From Scytonema sp035967975 (lineage in GTDB: Bacteria > Cyanobacteriota > Cyanobacteriia > Cyanobacteriales > Nostocaceae): a stretch of 64,000 nt of DNA. Each line of letters opens with the position of its first letter. Position 1 is the stretch's first letter. Under the pieces are notes generated by a model. It saw only the letters and a program-made list of their open reading frames with translations. It was not told the DNA's origin and searched no databases. Of the stretch, positions 25,162 to 34,725 are shown piece by piece. Location: contig JAWQFQ010000009.1 in assembly GCA_035967975.1 (NCBI GenBank), positions 1 through 64,000 of the forward strand. The letters run 5' to 3'. The position numbers and the translations under genes are program-made.

Positions 25162-25824
25162 ATGGTTAAATATTATATGACAATTCAACTTTTAAGCGAT
25201 ACAACATTTGGTAGAGGTGATGGTGTTGCTGGATTAATAGACCAAGAAGTTGAACATGATTCCTCTGGTTTTCCATACTTACGTGGACGAACTTTAAAGG
25301 GTTTGTTGAGTGAGGAATGCGACAATTTATTATTAACTTTACCCTCACATATCCGTACTTATTGGGAAAATCTTGCTTGCACTTTATTTGGTTCATCTGG
25401 TAGCAATTTAGAAAGTATGGGAGCGATGTATGTTTGTGATGCATATTTACCAGAGGATTTACGAGAAGTCATAACTTGGCAAATAAAAAATCAAGAATTA
25501 ACAGAAAAAGATGTTCTTAATTCTTTGACTGCTATTCGTCGTCAAACTGCTATTAATAATCAAACTTACGTTGCAGATAAAGGAAGTTTGCGTTCTGTTC
25601 GAGTCATTCTCCGGAAACTTGAATTTAAGGCAGATTTATTATTCGAGACTCAACCCAATGATGAAATATTATCACTTTTATGTGTAAGTACATTAGCATT
25701 GAGACGAGTAGGAAGCGGACGCAATCGAGGTAGGGGAAATGTTAGATGCACCCTTGATGATATTTCCGAAGAAGATATGAATCGCTATATCAACATATTT
25801 GGTCAAATTCCGGAGGTCGTTTAA
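25162..25824 (+). CDS. Single Cas7/Csm3-like RAMP protein
   Basis: 220 residues with one RRM-type RAMP fold: MTIQLLSDTTFGRGDGVAGL, FPYLRGRTLKGLLSEE, SVRVILRKLEFKADLLF, and the glycine-rich end LRRVGSGRNRGRGNVRCTL. D or DQEVEHD residues near 28-34 are candidates for the catalytic Asp that cuts target RNA. In the Synechocystis III-Dv complex the first Cas7 is fused to Cas5 and Cas11; here it is a separate gene. It abuts cas10 and csx10 with no gap. Confidence 0.88.
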   Translation: MVKYYMTIQLLSDTTFGRGDGVAGLIDQEVEHDSSGFPYLRGRTLKGLLSEECDNLLLTLPSHIRTYWENLACTLFGSSGSNLESMGAMYVCDAYLPEDLREVITWQIKNQELTEKDVLNSLTAIRRQTAINNQTYVADKGSLRSVRVILRKLEFKADLLFETQPNDEILSLLCVSTLALRRVGSGRNRGRGNVRCTLDDISEEDMNRYINIFGQIPEVV

Positions 25825-27468
25825 GTGAAAGTCATTACTTTTTCTTTGTATACTCAACAACCTTTACTTGCAACTTCATTTCAAGGCGATCCAAATAGTG
25901 ATATTTCCTATTCTTACATCCCTGGTAGCATGATTCGTGGTGCGGTTATTGGACGTTATCTAAAGCAACATGGTTTGCAGGAGCTTGATTTAGATAATGA
26001 TGAAGTCAAACGTTTATTTTTTGATGCTAACAGTACCAAGTATCTCAATGCTTATTTACTAAGTCATGAAGATAAGCGCACTTTACCTGTTGTGCGTTCT
26101 TGGTTCAAAGAGAAGGATGCAGAGTTAAACGATGAATCGCCAGAAATCACAATTTTCGATTTTGGAATCGAGCAAAGCGATGAGTTAGAGAATCCTAAAT
26201 CTATTGGTGAAGGTTTTTGCATTAAAAAAAGTGATTCGATAACGCTATATAAAGAAAAGCGAAGAATTAATATTCATAACCAGCGCGATCGCAAACAAGG
26301 ACGCTCAACTCAAATTAAACGCAATCTCCAAACTAATCAACTTCAAGGAGAGGGGGAAATCTTCCGTTACGAAGCAATTGATAGCAAGCAAACTTTTCAA
26401 GCTGTAATTATATGTAGTAACGAGACTGATGCTAATTCCCTGATAGAATTACTGCAAAAATCAGAGGATATTTGGCTTGGTGGTTCTCGAACTGCTGGGT
26501 ACGGACATATTAAAATCAGTAATGTTAAACTTTCTAATAATTGGAATGAGGTTCATGTTTCTCCCAACAATAGAATCGAAAGAGATTTTTTTACAGTTAC
26601 ACTGCTTAGTGACTTAATTTTACGTGATGAATGGGGTCAATATGCTATTATTCCACCCTCTGTACACAACAAAAATCCTGCACCACTCACGAAAGAAATA
26701 GAGAAAATTTTAGGTGTAAAATTGCACCCAATAAGAAGTTATGCAAACAGCACTTTAGTTGGAGGATTTAACCGTAAATGGGGATTACCTCTACCTCAAG
26801 TTGCAGCATTTGCAGCAGGTAGCGTGTTTGTATTTGAAGAACTTGATATTACACCAGACGCGATTAGAGACATTGAAGCAAGAGGTATTGGAGAAAGACG
26901 AAATGAAGGTTTTGGTAGAATTGCTATTAACTGGTTAGATGAATCTAGTTATAAAGTTCATTTACCAAGCAAAAATTCTAAAGACAAACCGGAATTACAA
27001 AAAGATTTTTCACGCACACTAGCAGCACAGATGGCTGAAAGATTACTACATCAAAAAATTGAGAGAGCACTACAAAATTTTATTGGACGAAAGAAGATTG
27101 AAGGAGATATTAGTAATAGCCAGCTTTCCCGCTTAGAAATAATAGCAAGAAAAGCTATTTCTATTGGCGATTGTAGTTTAGTATTATCATTATTAGATAA
27201 TCTTCCTTCTCATGCACGAGGTCAGTTAGAAAGAGCAAAAATTTATCCTGGTAATGAAAATTGTTCTCTTAAGCAACAACTAGATGAATGGTTGAAAAAT
27301 GCAGAATCTTGGACTTGGGTAAGCAATAAGCAAGATTTAAGAGTTAATGTTGCAAATATAGAGAGAAGTATTACGGATGAATTTGCTAAACAAAGTAAAC
27401 TAGCCGAAAAATACACCCTACGTTTAATTATGGCTCTTGCAAAAAAAGCAAGGAAGGAGAGTAAATAA
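25825..27468 (+). CDS. csx10: Csx10 (Cas5-like) with C-terminal helical, Cas11-like domain
   Basis: 547 residues starting at GTG directly after the cas7 stop. The Csx10 signature is clear: TFSLYTQQPLLATSFQGDPN, YIPGSMIRGAVIGRYL, STKYLNAYLLS, then IWLGGSRTAGYGHIKI and GIGERRNEGFGRI. From about residue 385 the protein is nearly all helical (AAQMAERLLHQKIERALQNF ... LAEKYTLRLIMALAKKARKE), resembling a fused small subunit (Cas11). Csx10 is the 5'-handle-binding Cas5 of type III-D. It overlaps the next gene by TAATG. Confidence 0.85.
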   Translation: MKVITFSLYTQQPLLATSFQGDPNSDISYSYIPGSMIRGAVIGRYLKQHGLQELDLDNDEVKRLFFDANSTKYLNAYLLSHEDKRTLPVVRSWFKEKDAELNDESPEITIFDFGIEQSDELENPKSIGEGFCIKKSDSITLYKEKRRINIHNQRDRKQGRSTQIKRNLQTNQLQGEGEIFRYEAIDSKQTFQAVIICSNETDANSLIELLQKSEDIWLGGSRTAGYGHIKISNVKLSNNWNEVHVSPNNRIERDFFTVTLLSDLILRDEWGQYAIIPPSVHNKNPAPLTKEIEKILGVKLHPIRSYANSTLVGGFNRKWGLPLPQVAAFAAGSVFVFEELDITPDAIRDIEARGIGERRNEGFGRIAINWLDESSYKVHLPSKNSKDKPELQKDFSRTLAAQMAERLLHQKIERALQNFIGRKKIEGDISNSQLSRLEIIARKAISIGDCSLVLSLLDNLPSHARGQLERAKIYPGNENCSLKQQLDEWLKNAESWTWVSNKQDLRVNVANIERSITDEFAKQSKLAEKYTLRLIMALAKKARKESK

Positions 27469-28880
27469 TGAGTTGCGATCGCATCAACATTAGAAATCAA
27501 CGCCAAGTTCTCGAAAGAATAATAATCAAAGGAAATTTGATATTAGATACTCCTACTTGTTTTGGAAGTGGGGATAATGATAGTGATGTAGACATAGAAA
27601 TTTTACGAGATAGTATTGAAGATAAAGCTTTATTAATGGGTTCCTCAATTGCTGGAGCTTTAAGAAACGATTTGCGAGAACATAACAATGGCTATGGTGT
27701 TACAGATGATTCCATTTTATTTGGTGGACAGCGTAGCGATGAAGATGGAGAGCAAAGTCCTCTGGTTGTGAATGATGCTCTCAGTAACGACGTAATTAGC
27801 TTAGAATTACGTGATGGAGTGAAAATTAATAACATCACGAAAACCGCAGACGATGGGGCTAAATATGATTTAGAATTTTTAGAATCAGGAACCAAATTTA
27901 ATCTTTATTTTGAATTACTAATAGATAAAGAAAGTAATAAGGAGCAATTAATTAGAGAATTAATAGTTAGTCTGCAAGGATTAGAAGCTGGTAAAATTCG
28001 TCTGGGAATCAAGAAAAATCGTGGTTTTGGTTGCTGTCATGTGGAAAAATGGCAAGTATGGCAATTTGATTTAGAAAACCATAAACAACGCATAGAATGG
28101 CTAATTTTTCCCCATTGGGAAACAGGTGTATCAAATAATTACCAAACTCACAACAATATTGCGGATGCTTTGGGTGTCACTGTAGTTGCGGAAGATAAAA
28201 GACAACATCTAACTATCCAAGCTACATTTACCCTTGCAAGTCCCTTACTAATTCGTTCCGGACAAGCATCTACCGATAAAGCACCTGATGTTGTCCATCT
28301 GAAATCTCGACGGAATGGGGAAGCAAAACCAATATTATCAGGTACGAGTTTAACTGGTGTATTGAGACATCGTGCAGAAAGGATAGTTAATACTATTCAA
28401 AACAATACAAATATCATTAACGAGATATTTGGCTTCGTGGATGAGAATACAAAAAAAGCAAACGCGAGTCGTTTAATTGTCGATGAAGTTGAAATTAATG
28501 ATACCACCGACTTAGTGCAAAATCGGATTGCAATTGATAGATTTACTGGTGGTGCTTTAGATGGTGCTTTATTCAATGAGCAACCTATTTTTGGCAATAA
28601 TAAAACAAAACTCACAATTACATTGCAACTACGTCAACCAAAAGAACCAGAAATAGGATTATTACTTTTATTACTCAAAGATTTGTGGACTGGCGATTTA
28701 ACTGTTGGAGGAACCAGTAGTATTGGACGGGGAAGGTTGAAAGGGGAAAATGCAACAATTCAATATGGTGAGAAAAATTGGAAAATTGTACAAAACTCTA
28801 ATAATAAAGATTTGACTATCGATAACCCAGACGAGTTAGAGCAATTTGTTGCAGCTTTACATCAGGAGGTGACACCTTGA
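27468..28880 (+). CDS. Double Cas7 (Cas7-2x) RAMP protein
   Basis: 470 residues with two RAMP domains. Domain 1 (1-215): LILDTPTCFGSGDNDSDVDI, LLMGSSIAGALRNDLREH, IRLGIKKNRGFGCCHVEKW. Domain 2 (about 245-440): FTLASPLLIRSGQASTDKAP, PILSGTSLTGVLRHRAERI, LTVGGTSSIGRGRLKG. The Asp-rich DNDSDVDIE segment after the first G-loop may hold the RNA-cleaving Asp. It corresponds to Cas7-2x of III-Dv. Its stop overlaps the csx19 start. Confidence 0.87.
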   Translation: MSCDRINIRNQRQVLERIIIKGNLILDTPTCFGSGDNDSDVDIEILRDSIEDKALLMGSSIAGALRNDLREHNNGYGVTDDSILFGGQRSDEDGEQSPLVVNDALSNDVISLELRDGVKINNITKTADDGAKYDLEFLESGTKFNLYFELLIDKESNKEQLIRELIVSLQGLEAGKIRLGIKKNRGFGCCHVEKWQVWQFDLENHKQRIEWLIFPHWETGVSNNYQTHNNIADALGVTVVAEDKRQHLTIQATFTLASPLLIRSGQASTDKAPDVVHLKSRRNGEAKPILSGTSLTGVLRHRAERIVNTIQNNTNIINEIFGFVDENTKKANASRLIVDEVEINDTTDLVQNRIAIDRFTGGALDGALFNEQPIFGNNKTKLTITLQLRQPKEPEIGLLLLLLKDLWTGDLTVGGTSSIGRGRLKGENATIQYGEKNWKIVQNSNNKDLTIDNPDELEQFVAALHQEVTP

Positions 28881-29449
28881 ATAAACCTAAATGCGAACCT
28901 ATAGAAGTACCAGTAAATTTTAATTTGCAAAACTGGTTGGAAGAACAAGGGAATAAATATAAATTGAAATATTTATTAGCCCATGCGGAAGATGGGGTCA
29001 TCTGGGGAAAATTCCAAGATGGAAATTTAAGAACAGCAGATAGCGTTTTTTCTGAATTTGCTAAATTGCGTTTATCGACATTACAGCAATGTCGGATTTT
29101 TGGCGAAGATTCGGAAGTGATGCTTTGGTACACAGATGAGGGTTTTCAATCGCGTGTTATTAAAGATGAAGAGAATACAGAATTTATTCCCGAACATCAG
29201 ATTCTTTGGGGTACACAAGCAGAAAAGACTAGCAATGGCTTTACCTTGGTATCGGATGGTTCGCAAGGTTTGTGTCATGCTGTTCCGTTAATCAATATCT
29301 CTTTTGATAGCAATCAAAAATTATATCGTCCATTGCGTTTGTGTGTTCGTCACTATATTGATTATGACGTAGAAATAGGCGTAGCCCGTATTTATTTAAG
29401 CAGATTAGTTAATCTTACAACTGAGAAGGAATTGAAAAATGCTGCCTAG
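28877..29449 (+). CDS. csx19: Csx19 (TIGR03984-type) subunit
   Basis: 190 residues: AEDGVIWGKFQDGNLRTADS, LRLSTLQQCRIFGEDSEVML, WYTDEGFQSRVIKDEEN. This pattern of WGK...L..tLQQ.RiFG...E..LW matches the TIGR03984/Csx19 family, which occurs only in type III-D loci. In III-Dv it is a structural subunit near the Cas7 insertion protein. It starts at TTG with a 4-nt overlap with the upstream gene; an alternative later start is not excluded. Confidence 0.82.
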   Translation: MNKPKCEPIEVPVNFNLQNWLEEQGNKYKLKYLLAHAEDGVIWGKFQDGNLRTADSVFSEFAKLRLSTLQQCRIFGEDSEVMLWYTDEGFQSRVIKDEENTEFIPEHQILWGTQAEKTSNGFTLVSDGSQGLCHAVPLINISFDSNQKLYRPLRLCVRHYIDYDVEIGVARIYLSRLVNLTTEKELKNAA

Positions 29450-31733
29450 ACATTTAACGAATGTACCAGATCCTAAAAAAGCCATAGCACCTTATAATTT
29501 TGTGGAGTTACCCAATGATATAGTTGAGCTTAAAGCCGATTCTTTACCTTCCCATAATGTTTACTATGCTCAATCCGAAAAACGTTATACGGGTAGAATT
29601 GATTGTACGCTTACCACTGAATCTCCTTTATATATTCGCTGTGGCTTAACTAAAGAAGAATTTGCATGTGGTGTAGAATCGAAAGATTTACCTGATTTTT
29701 TCTATACGGAGATAGCATCTAAAGCCAGAAAACCAGTGATTCCTGGTAGCAGCTTGCGTGGAATGCTCAGAACTTTAATCGAGATTATTAGTTTTAGTAA
29801 AATAGAAATGGTATCGGATAAAAAAAGGTTTTTCTTTCGTGCTGTTGCAGCAAAAAAAGATGATCCCTTAGGAAGCGAATATAAAAAGCTTCTCAAAAAC
29901 GTTAAAGCTGGTTATTTAGTGAGTGAAGGGAATCACTGGTATATTCAACCTGCAAAAACGATTGAAAAATCTTCTATTGTTTGGGTTAAAGAGCGAGATT
30001 TATCGGAGATTCAAACGTTAATTAAGATGAATCAAGAAAACTATCTTCCACAATATATAGATGTTAGCTTTGGTGATACATATTTTCAAAGTCCGAGAAG
30101 GTTTACTAGACAAGTAAGCGCAAATCAAAAGCGTTATCGGGAACGAGGGGTTTTAGTTACCAGTGGTAATATGCTGGAATCTTCTGATAATCCAGCAAAT
30201 CTCTATCGTCGCAATCATTGTATTGTTCCAGAAATCAACCATAATACAGATCGCATCTCGATTAGCGACGACGCTATTCAACACTATCGAAGTGCTTTAA
30301 CCGAATTTCAACAGAAAGAACCTTTTGATAAGGATTTTGGGGTTTTAAAAGAAGGAAGACCAATTTTTTATTGCGAGCCTCAAAGCGGACAAACAGAAGT
30401 AATTTTATTTGGTCACTGTCCAAATTTTCGCATTCCTTACTCACCCTTACAAGATGGAAAAGCAGCTTCAGCAGTTGATTTTATTCCTGAAAACATTGGT
30501 AAATCTAGTAGAATTGATTTGGCTGAGGCAATATTTGGATTTGTGAGAAGTAAAGATAAAAAGAATCAAAGTAATATTGAGCCAAGTACTGCTAATAACT
30601 TCCATTCTGCTTTAGGGGGAAGAATTTTTATCGGAAATGCTATTTGTGAAAAAACAATTAATAATGATATTTGGCTAACAGGAAGTCCTGATAAAACAAT
30701 TACACCCAAGATTCTTTCCAATCCCAAACCAACAACGTTTCAACATTATCTAGTCCAAACTAGTCCTGAAAAAATACAACTTAAGCATTACGCAAAGAAA
30801 TCACCGAAAGATAATCAGATAGGAGAAACTGTCATTCGTGGTCATAAATTATATTGGCATAAGAGGAATAATCCTGATATCGAACATCCAGACGGTGATA
30901 ACGCTGGTGGAACTCAAATAACTAAAATTAAACCCATAAAAGCAGGTGTTAAATTTACTTTTGATATTCACTTTGAAAACCTCACTGATATCGAGCTAGG
31001 TGCTGTATTGTGGATATTACAAAAAGCAGCAGAACCTAAATATTGTTTATCTCTAGGGATGGGTAAACCATTAGGAATGGGTGCGGTGAAAATAGAGCAC
31101 CAGCTTTTATTGAATAACCGACAGGAGCGTTACTCAAAACTATTTAGTAGTAGTAATAATCAATGGTTATCGGGAGAAGAAGACCAAAGCAATACAAACT
31201 TAATATCGACAGATTGCATTAATGCTTTTGAAAAATTCATCGTTACTCATATCCATCTTGATGACCATCCAGAAGGATACAATGCAGTTAAACTAGATGA
31301 TATACCCCGCATTCAAATGCTTCTGTTGATGTTGCGGTGCGATCGTCCTCCATCACCCAATGACACTCGTTATATGACGATTGATAAAAAGGAGTATATA
31401 GACCGTCCAGTGCTTCCAACACCATTCCAGGTAATGGGTAAATCAGGAGAAGATAAGCGGAGATTTAGAAATACTTCTAACGCAAATTTACCAAAACCTA
31501 AAACAAATATTCCAACTAAAGCATCTCCCAAATTTACGATAGGTCAAATTTTGGATGCAATGGTTTCTAGTATAAAGGGAGTTAAAGTAACTTATCAATT
31601 ACCAGATGGAACAAAAAAAACTACAGAAGAGCATAAAACAGCAAAATTCTTGGAAGAAGGACAAAATGTCAAAGTCATAATTACTGCTGTAAAAGATGAC
31701 GGTAGTATCAAAAATGTAAAATATCATGAGTAA
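29439..31733 (+). CDS. Large RAMP protein, TIGR03986 / Cas7-insertion-like
   Basis: 764 residues. A split RAMP fold: RIDCTLTTESPLYIRCGLTK, then PVIPGSSLRGMLRTLIEIIS near residue 105, a long insertion of about 250 residues (including FFFRAVAAKKDDP and YRRNHCIVPEINH), then SALGGRIFIGNAI, and LGAVLWILQKAAEPKYCLSL GMGKPLGMGAVKI. It ends with a lysine-rich, S1/OB-like tail (KFLEEGQNVKVIITAVKDDG). It matches the TIGR03986 type III RAMP family, the Cas7-insertion subunit of III-Dv. It overlaps csx19 by 11 nt and the helicase gene by 8 nt. Confidence 0.85.
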   Translation: MLPRHLTNVPDPKKAIAPYNFVELPNDIVELKADSLPSHNVYYAQSEKRYTGRIDCTLTTESPLYIRCGLTKEEFACGVESKDLPDFFYTEIASKARKPVIPGSSLRGMLRTLIEIISFSKIEMVSDKKRFFFRAVAAKKDDPLGSEYKKLLKNVKAGYLVSEGNHWYIQPAKTIEKSSIVWVKERDLSEIQTLIKMNQENYLPQYIDVSFGDTYFQSPRRFTRQVSANQKRYRERGVLVTSGNMLESSDNPANLYRRNHCIVPEINHNTDRISISDDAIQHYRSALTEFQQKEPFDKDFGVLKEGRPIFYCEPQSGQTEVILFGHCPNFRIPYSPLQDGKAASAVDFIPENIGKSSRIDLAEAIFGFVRSKDKKNQSNIEPSTANNFHSALGGRIFIGNAICEKTINNDIWLTGSPDKTITPKILSNPKPTTFQHYLVQTSPEKIQLKHYAKKSPKDNQIGETVIRGHKLYWHKRNNPDIEHPDGDNAGGTQITKIKPIKAGVKFTFDIHFENLTDIELGAVLWILQKAAEPKYCLSLGMGKPLGMGAVKIEHQLLLNNRQERYSKLFSSSNNQWLSGEEDQSNTNLISTDCINAFEKFIVTHIHLDDHPEGYNAVKLDDIPRIQMLLLMLRCDRPPSPNDTRYMTIDKKEYIDRPVLPTPFQVMGKSGEDKRRFRNTSNANLPKPKTNIPTKASPKFTIGQILDAMVSSIKGVKVTYQLPDGTKKTTEEHKTAKFLEEGQNVKVIITAVKDDGSIKNVKYHE

Positions 31734-32361
31734 CGCAATTCAAACAGATATCCCCCACCTCTTCCACATCCTCACCACCCACCAACCCTACAACTTCCAA
31801 ACTCAAACCATCAACCGCATTCTCAACAGTGAAGATACCCTCCTTCGCGCTCCTACGGGTTCGGGAAAAACGGAAACTGCGATCGCCCCCTTTCTGTTTG
31901 CGAAATCCCTCAAGCTGGATTTTCCCAATAAGTTAATCTATGTCGTACCTCTACGTACCCTTGCAAACAGTCTGCGTCAAAGGGTGGAGAAAATGGTTGC
32001 AAATTGGGAAAGTGTTTATCCCCAAGAAAGAAAATTGGTGGTGACTTTACAGACAGGGGAAAACCCGGAAGACCCGCGTTTTGAAGGGGATATTATTTTT
32101 TGTACCATTGACCAAATGTTAAGCAGCTTTTTAAATATTCCCTATTCGGTTGGTCGTGGTTCGGGGAATGTCAATTGTGGAGCGATTTTTGCGTCTTATT
32201 TAGTGTTTGATGAACTACATTTACTTGACCCTGATAGGTCTTTTACTACGGTTTTAAAGGTGTTGCAGCAAATTAAGGGGATTTCTCCCGTTTTATTGAT
32301 GACGGCGACGTTAACGGATGAATTAGCAGTAAAAATTAAGGAAATCATCGAAGATTCATAA
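31726..32361 (+). CDS. Cas3-type helicase, RecA1 half (split gene, first ORF)
   Basis: 211 residues: Q-motif region NFQTQTINRIL, Walker A RAPTGSGKTETAIAPF (about 42-57), YVVPLRTLANSLRQRVEK, LQTGENP, DIIFCTIDQMLSSFL, DELH box YLVFDELHLLDPD (about 160), and motif III MTATLTDEL. It is the complete RecA1 domain of a Cas3-family SF2 helicase and stops exactly where RecA2 should start. The stop overlaps the ATG of the RecA2-HD ORF (TAATG, frame shift of -1). Either the enzyme is made as two coupled subunits, or one gene is broken by a single-base change. Confidence 0.85.
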   Translation: MSNAIQTDIPHLFHILTTHQPYNFQTQTINRILNSEDTLLRAPTGSGKTETAIAPFLFAKSLKLDFPNKLIYVVPLRTLANSLRQRVEKMVANWESVYPQERKLVVTLQTGENPEDPRFEGDIIFCTIDQMLSSFLNIPYSVGRGSGNVNCGAIFASYLVFDELHLLDPDRSFTTVLKVLQQIKGISPVLLMTATLTDELAVKIKEIIEDS

Positions 32362-34463
32362 TGGAAATTATTCGAGTTGAAGATGTAGATTTACAAATCA
32401 TTGAAGCTAATCGATGTCGAACTTTTCGTATCTTTACCCAACCTTTGACAGCACAGCATATTTGGGATGATATTTACCAGAAAAAACGTCAGCGAGTGAT
32501 TGTCATTTGTAATACGGTTTCTCAAGCACAAGGAATTTATCGAGATTTAGAAGACTTAAATCAAGATTCTGAAATAGAAATTACTCTATTACATGCGAGG
32601 TTTTTGCCAGAGCATCGTGCTGCGAAAGAAAGCTATTTGAAAGATGTATTTGCTCAAAATTGGCGAGATAATATTTTTGCAGGGAATAATACTTGTCAAG
32701 TTTTAATTTCTACTCAAGTCATAGAAGCGGGAATTAATATTACCTGCGAAGTTTTACATACTCAACTTAGTCCGATGAATTCACTATTGCAGCGTGCGGG
32801 ACGTTGTGCAAGGTTTTCAGGAGAAATTGGGGAAGTTTTTATCTATCGAACGGTAGAGGTAAACCAGGAAAATCGAGATTTAGCCGAGACAGATTTATTT
32901 AATATTGAAGAAATTTCCCTCATAGAAAGAGAATCTATTAATGCCGATACGGTTGAGGCGGTAGAAACTAATAAAGAGCGGTTTTTGCCATATAAAAAAG
33001 AGATTTGTGAGTTAACTTGGCAGGTTTTAGAAGCTCATAACAATTCTGAGCAAGTCAGCAAGCATGCGGGTTTTCGAGTTGAGGAGGAATGGATTAATTG
33101 CGTTCATCGGGATGAAGATTTAATCACCCTCAAACGTCGCGAAAATAGCGAAATGGAGTTTGAAAATAATTTCTATGATGCTGTTTTTAAAGGAGATGAG
33201 TCAAAAGCAGTCGAGTTAATTAGAAAAGTCGATAATCGCAGTGTGTTTACCTGGACTGAATCGAGTTTTTTTGATGATGACGACGATGAAATTATCGATA
33301 TTCAAAAATTATTACCCTTCTCAGTACCGATTTCTACCCTATGTAAAGCTTGGCGAGATTTTCAAGAAAGTTTGAGTTTTGGTGATGATTGGATTTTTAA
33401 ACGAATTGAAACACCAAAATATAAATCTCAATCTTACAGTCAACCTGTTTTGAATCTGATTACTTCTCGTGATTTTTTAATTGGTTCTTATCGAATTTTT
33501 GTCAATCCTCGTTATATTTACTACGATGAAAATATTGGTTTAAGACTTGGTCTTGATATCAAAGGAAATAACTTTAAATTGCCGCACAAACACAATAGAA
33601 AAATTATCAGTCAATATTGCTATCGGATGGATAATTATGTTGGTCTTTTAGTTTTGATGTGGAAATTATGGCGAGAAGATTTTTGCTCATTTTTGTTAAA
33701 AAATGGGGAATCAGTCAAAGTAACATATGCTGCTGTCCGTGATGAATTGCTTGTAGCTGGTGGGAAATTCATTCAAACTAAAATCTTACCCAGTCTTTCA
33801 ATTAACGAAGCCGAAGCATTGTTTGAAGTTCTGGTCTTTTTGGCGATTTTTACCCATGATTTAGGAAAATTACAATCAAAATGGCAAGAAGTCATGCGGG
33901 GATGGCAGAAAATTGCTCATGCAAAGTATGGAGGTAAAAATCCAAGGGAATATTTGCTAGCGCATACCGATTATAATCCCGATGAGCCAGAACAAAAAAC
34001 CAACTTAAAAGCCTATGAAAAGAAACATAAGCGTCCCAATCATGCGGTGGAAAGTGCTTTTTTAGCACAGGAAATTCTCAAACAGTCTTTGCTTCCATTA
34101 TTGCGTCAGTATACTTCTGACACGGAGAAAATAAAATATATTTTTTATACGGTGATAATGGCGGCTGGTCGTCACCATTCGGCTTGGACTGAGGGGTTTC
34201 AAAGTAAGGATGTGGCGAAGTTAAAGCAGATTGAATTGTGTGCGGGATATTATAAGGCGATCGCAGACAGTTGGCGGTCTATGGTACGTTTTTTACCGAA
34301 TGGTGATTGTTTGTCACAGCCGAGTTTGGGGAGAAGTGTTTACAACCTCAAAGAGTTCGATTTGAATAAATTCGACCGCGATGAGATTGAGTTTTTGCAG
34401 CTTTATTCTCTGGTTGTACGTGCTTTGCGGTTATGCGACCAGCGATCAGTACAATTAACATGA
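32361..34463 (+). CDS. Cas3-type helicase RecA2 plus C-terminal HD (split gene, second ORF)
   Basis: 700 residues. RecA2 (1-180): RVIVICNTVSQAQGIYRDL, LLHARFLPEHR, CQVLISTQVIEAGINITCEV, motif VI MNSLLQRAGRCARFSGEIGE. The C-terminal HD domain (about 430-650) has FTHDLGKLQSKW (H499-D500), RPNHAVESA and AAGRHHSAW. Helicase-then-HD order is the reverse of classical Cas3. Since Cas10 here has no HD, this is the only HD nuclease in the operon. The last 69 codons are also present as a relic at 18903-19109. It is followed by the array A leader. Confidence 0.87.
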   Translation: MEIIRVEDVDLQIIEANRCRTFRIFTQPLTAQHIWDDIYQKKRQRVIVICNTVSQAQGIYRDLEDLNQDSEIEITLLHARFLPEHRAAKESYLKDVFAQNWRDNIFAGNNTCQVLISTQVIEAGINITCEVLHTQLSPMNSLLQRAGRCARFSGEIGEVFIYRTVEVNQENRDLAETDLFNIEEISLIERESINADTVEAVETNKERFLPYKKEICELTWQVLEAHNNSEQVSKHAGFRVEEEWINCVHRDEDLITLKRRENSEMEFENNFYDAVFKGDESKAVELIRKVDNRSVFTWTESSFFDDDDDEIIDIQKLLPFSVPISTLCKAWRDFQESLSFGDDWIFKRIETPKYKSQSYSQPVLNLITSRDFLIGSYRIFVNPRYIYYDENIGLRLGLDIKGNNFKLPHKHNRKIISQYCYRMDNYVGLLVLMWKLWREDFCSFLLKNGESVKVTYAAVRDELLVAGGKFIQTKILPSLSINEAEALFEVLVFLAIFTHDLGKLQSKWQEVMRGWQKIAHAKYGGKNPREYLLAHTDYNPDEPEQKTNLKAYEKKHKRPNHAVESAFLAQEILKQSLLPLLRQYTSDTEKIKYIFYTVIMAAGRHHSAWTEGFQSKDVAKLKQIELCAGYYKAIADSWRSMVRFLPNGDCLSQPSLGRSVYNLKEFDLNKFDRDEIEFLQLYSLVVRALRLCDQRSVQLT

Positions 34464-34725
34464 AGATATTTAACCGATTCTGGACGTTGGGATGTAGTAC
34501 GTCTATAATGTTACTAGATTGATGTTTGGCAGACCGAAGCGGGGTCTAAAACCAGGGGGGTTATGCCAAAATCGCCAGAACCTAGACAAGTTAATAGTTA
34601 CAGCGTTTTGAGATTTAGCATTATTGATAGTTTGTATCAATAAGCGAGGCTGAAATGAGGTCATTTTTTCGACCTGCCAAAACGGCTGTTAGAATCCTTG
34701 CTCTGTAAGGATTTCAGATGGCGGA
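34464..34725 (+). promoter_or_regulatory. Leader of CRISPR array A
   Basis: 262 bp between the helicase stop and the first repeat. It contains TTTGGCA ... TGCCAAA inverted arms (34525-34570) and the conserved-looking leader end AGAATCCTTGCTCTGTAAGG followed by ATTTCAGATGGCGGA directly at the repeat. Orientation agrees with the decayed repeat at the far end of the array. The array promoter should lie here. Confidence 0.7.
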
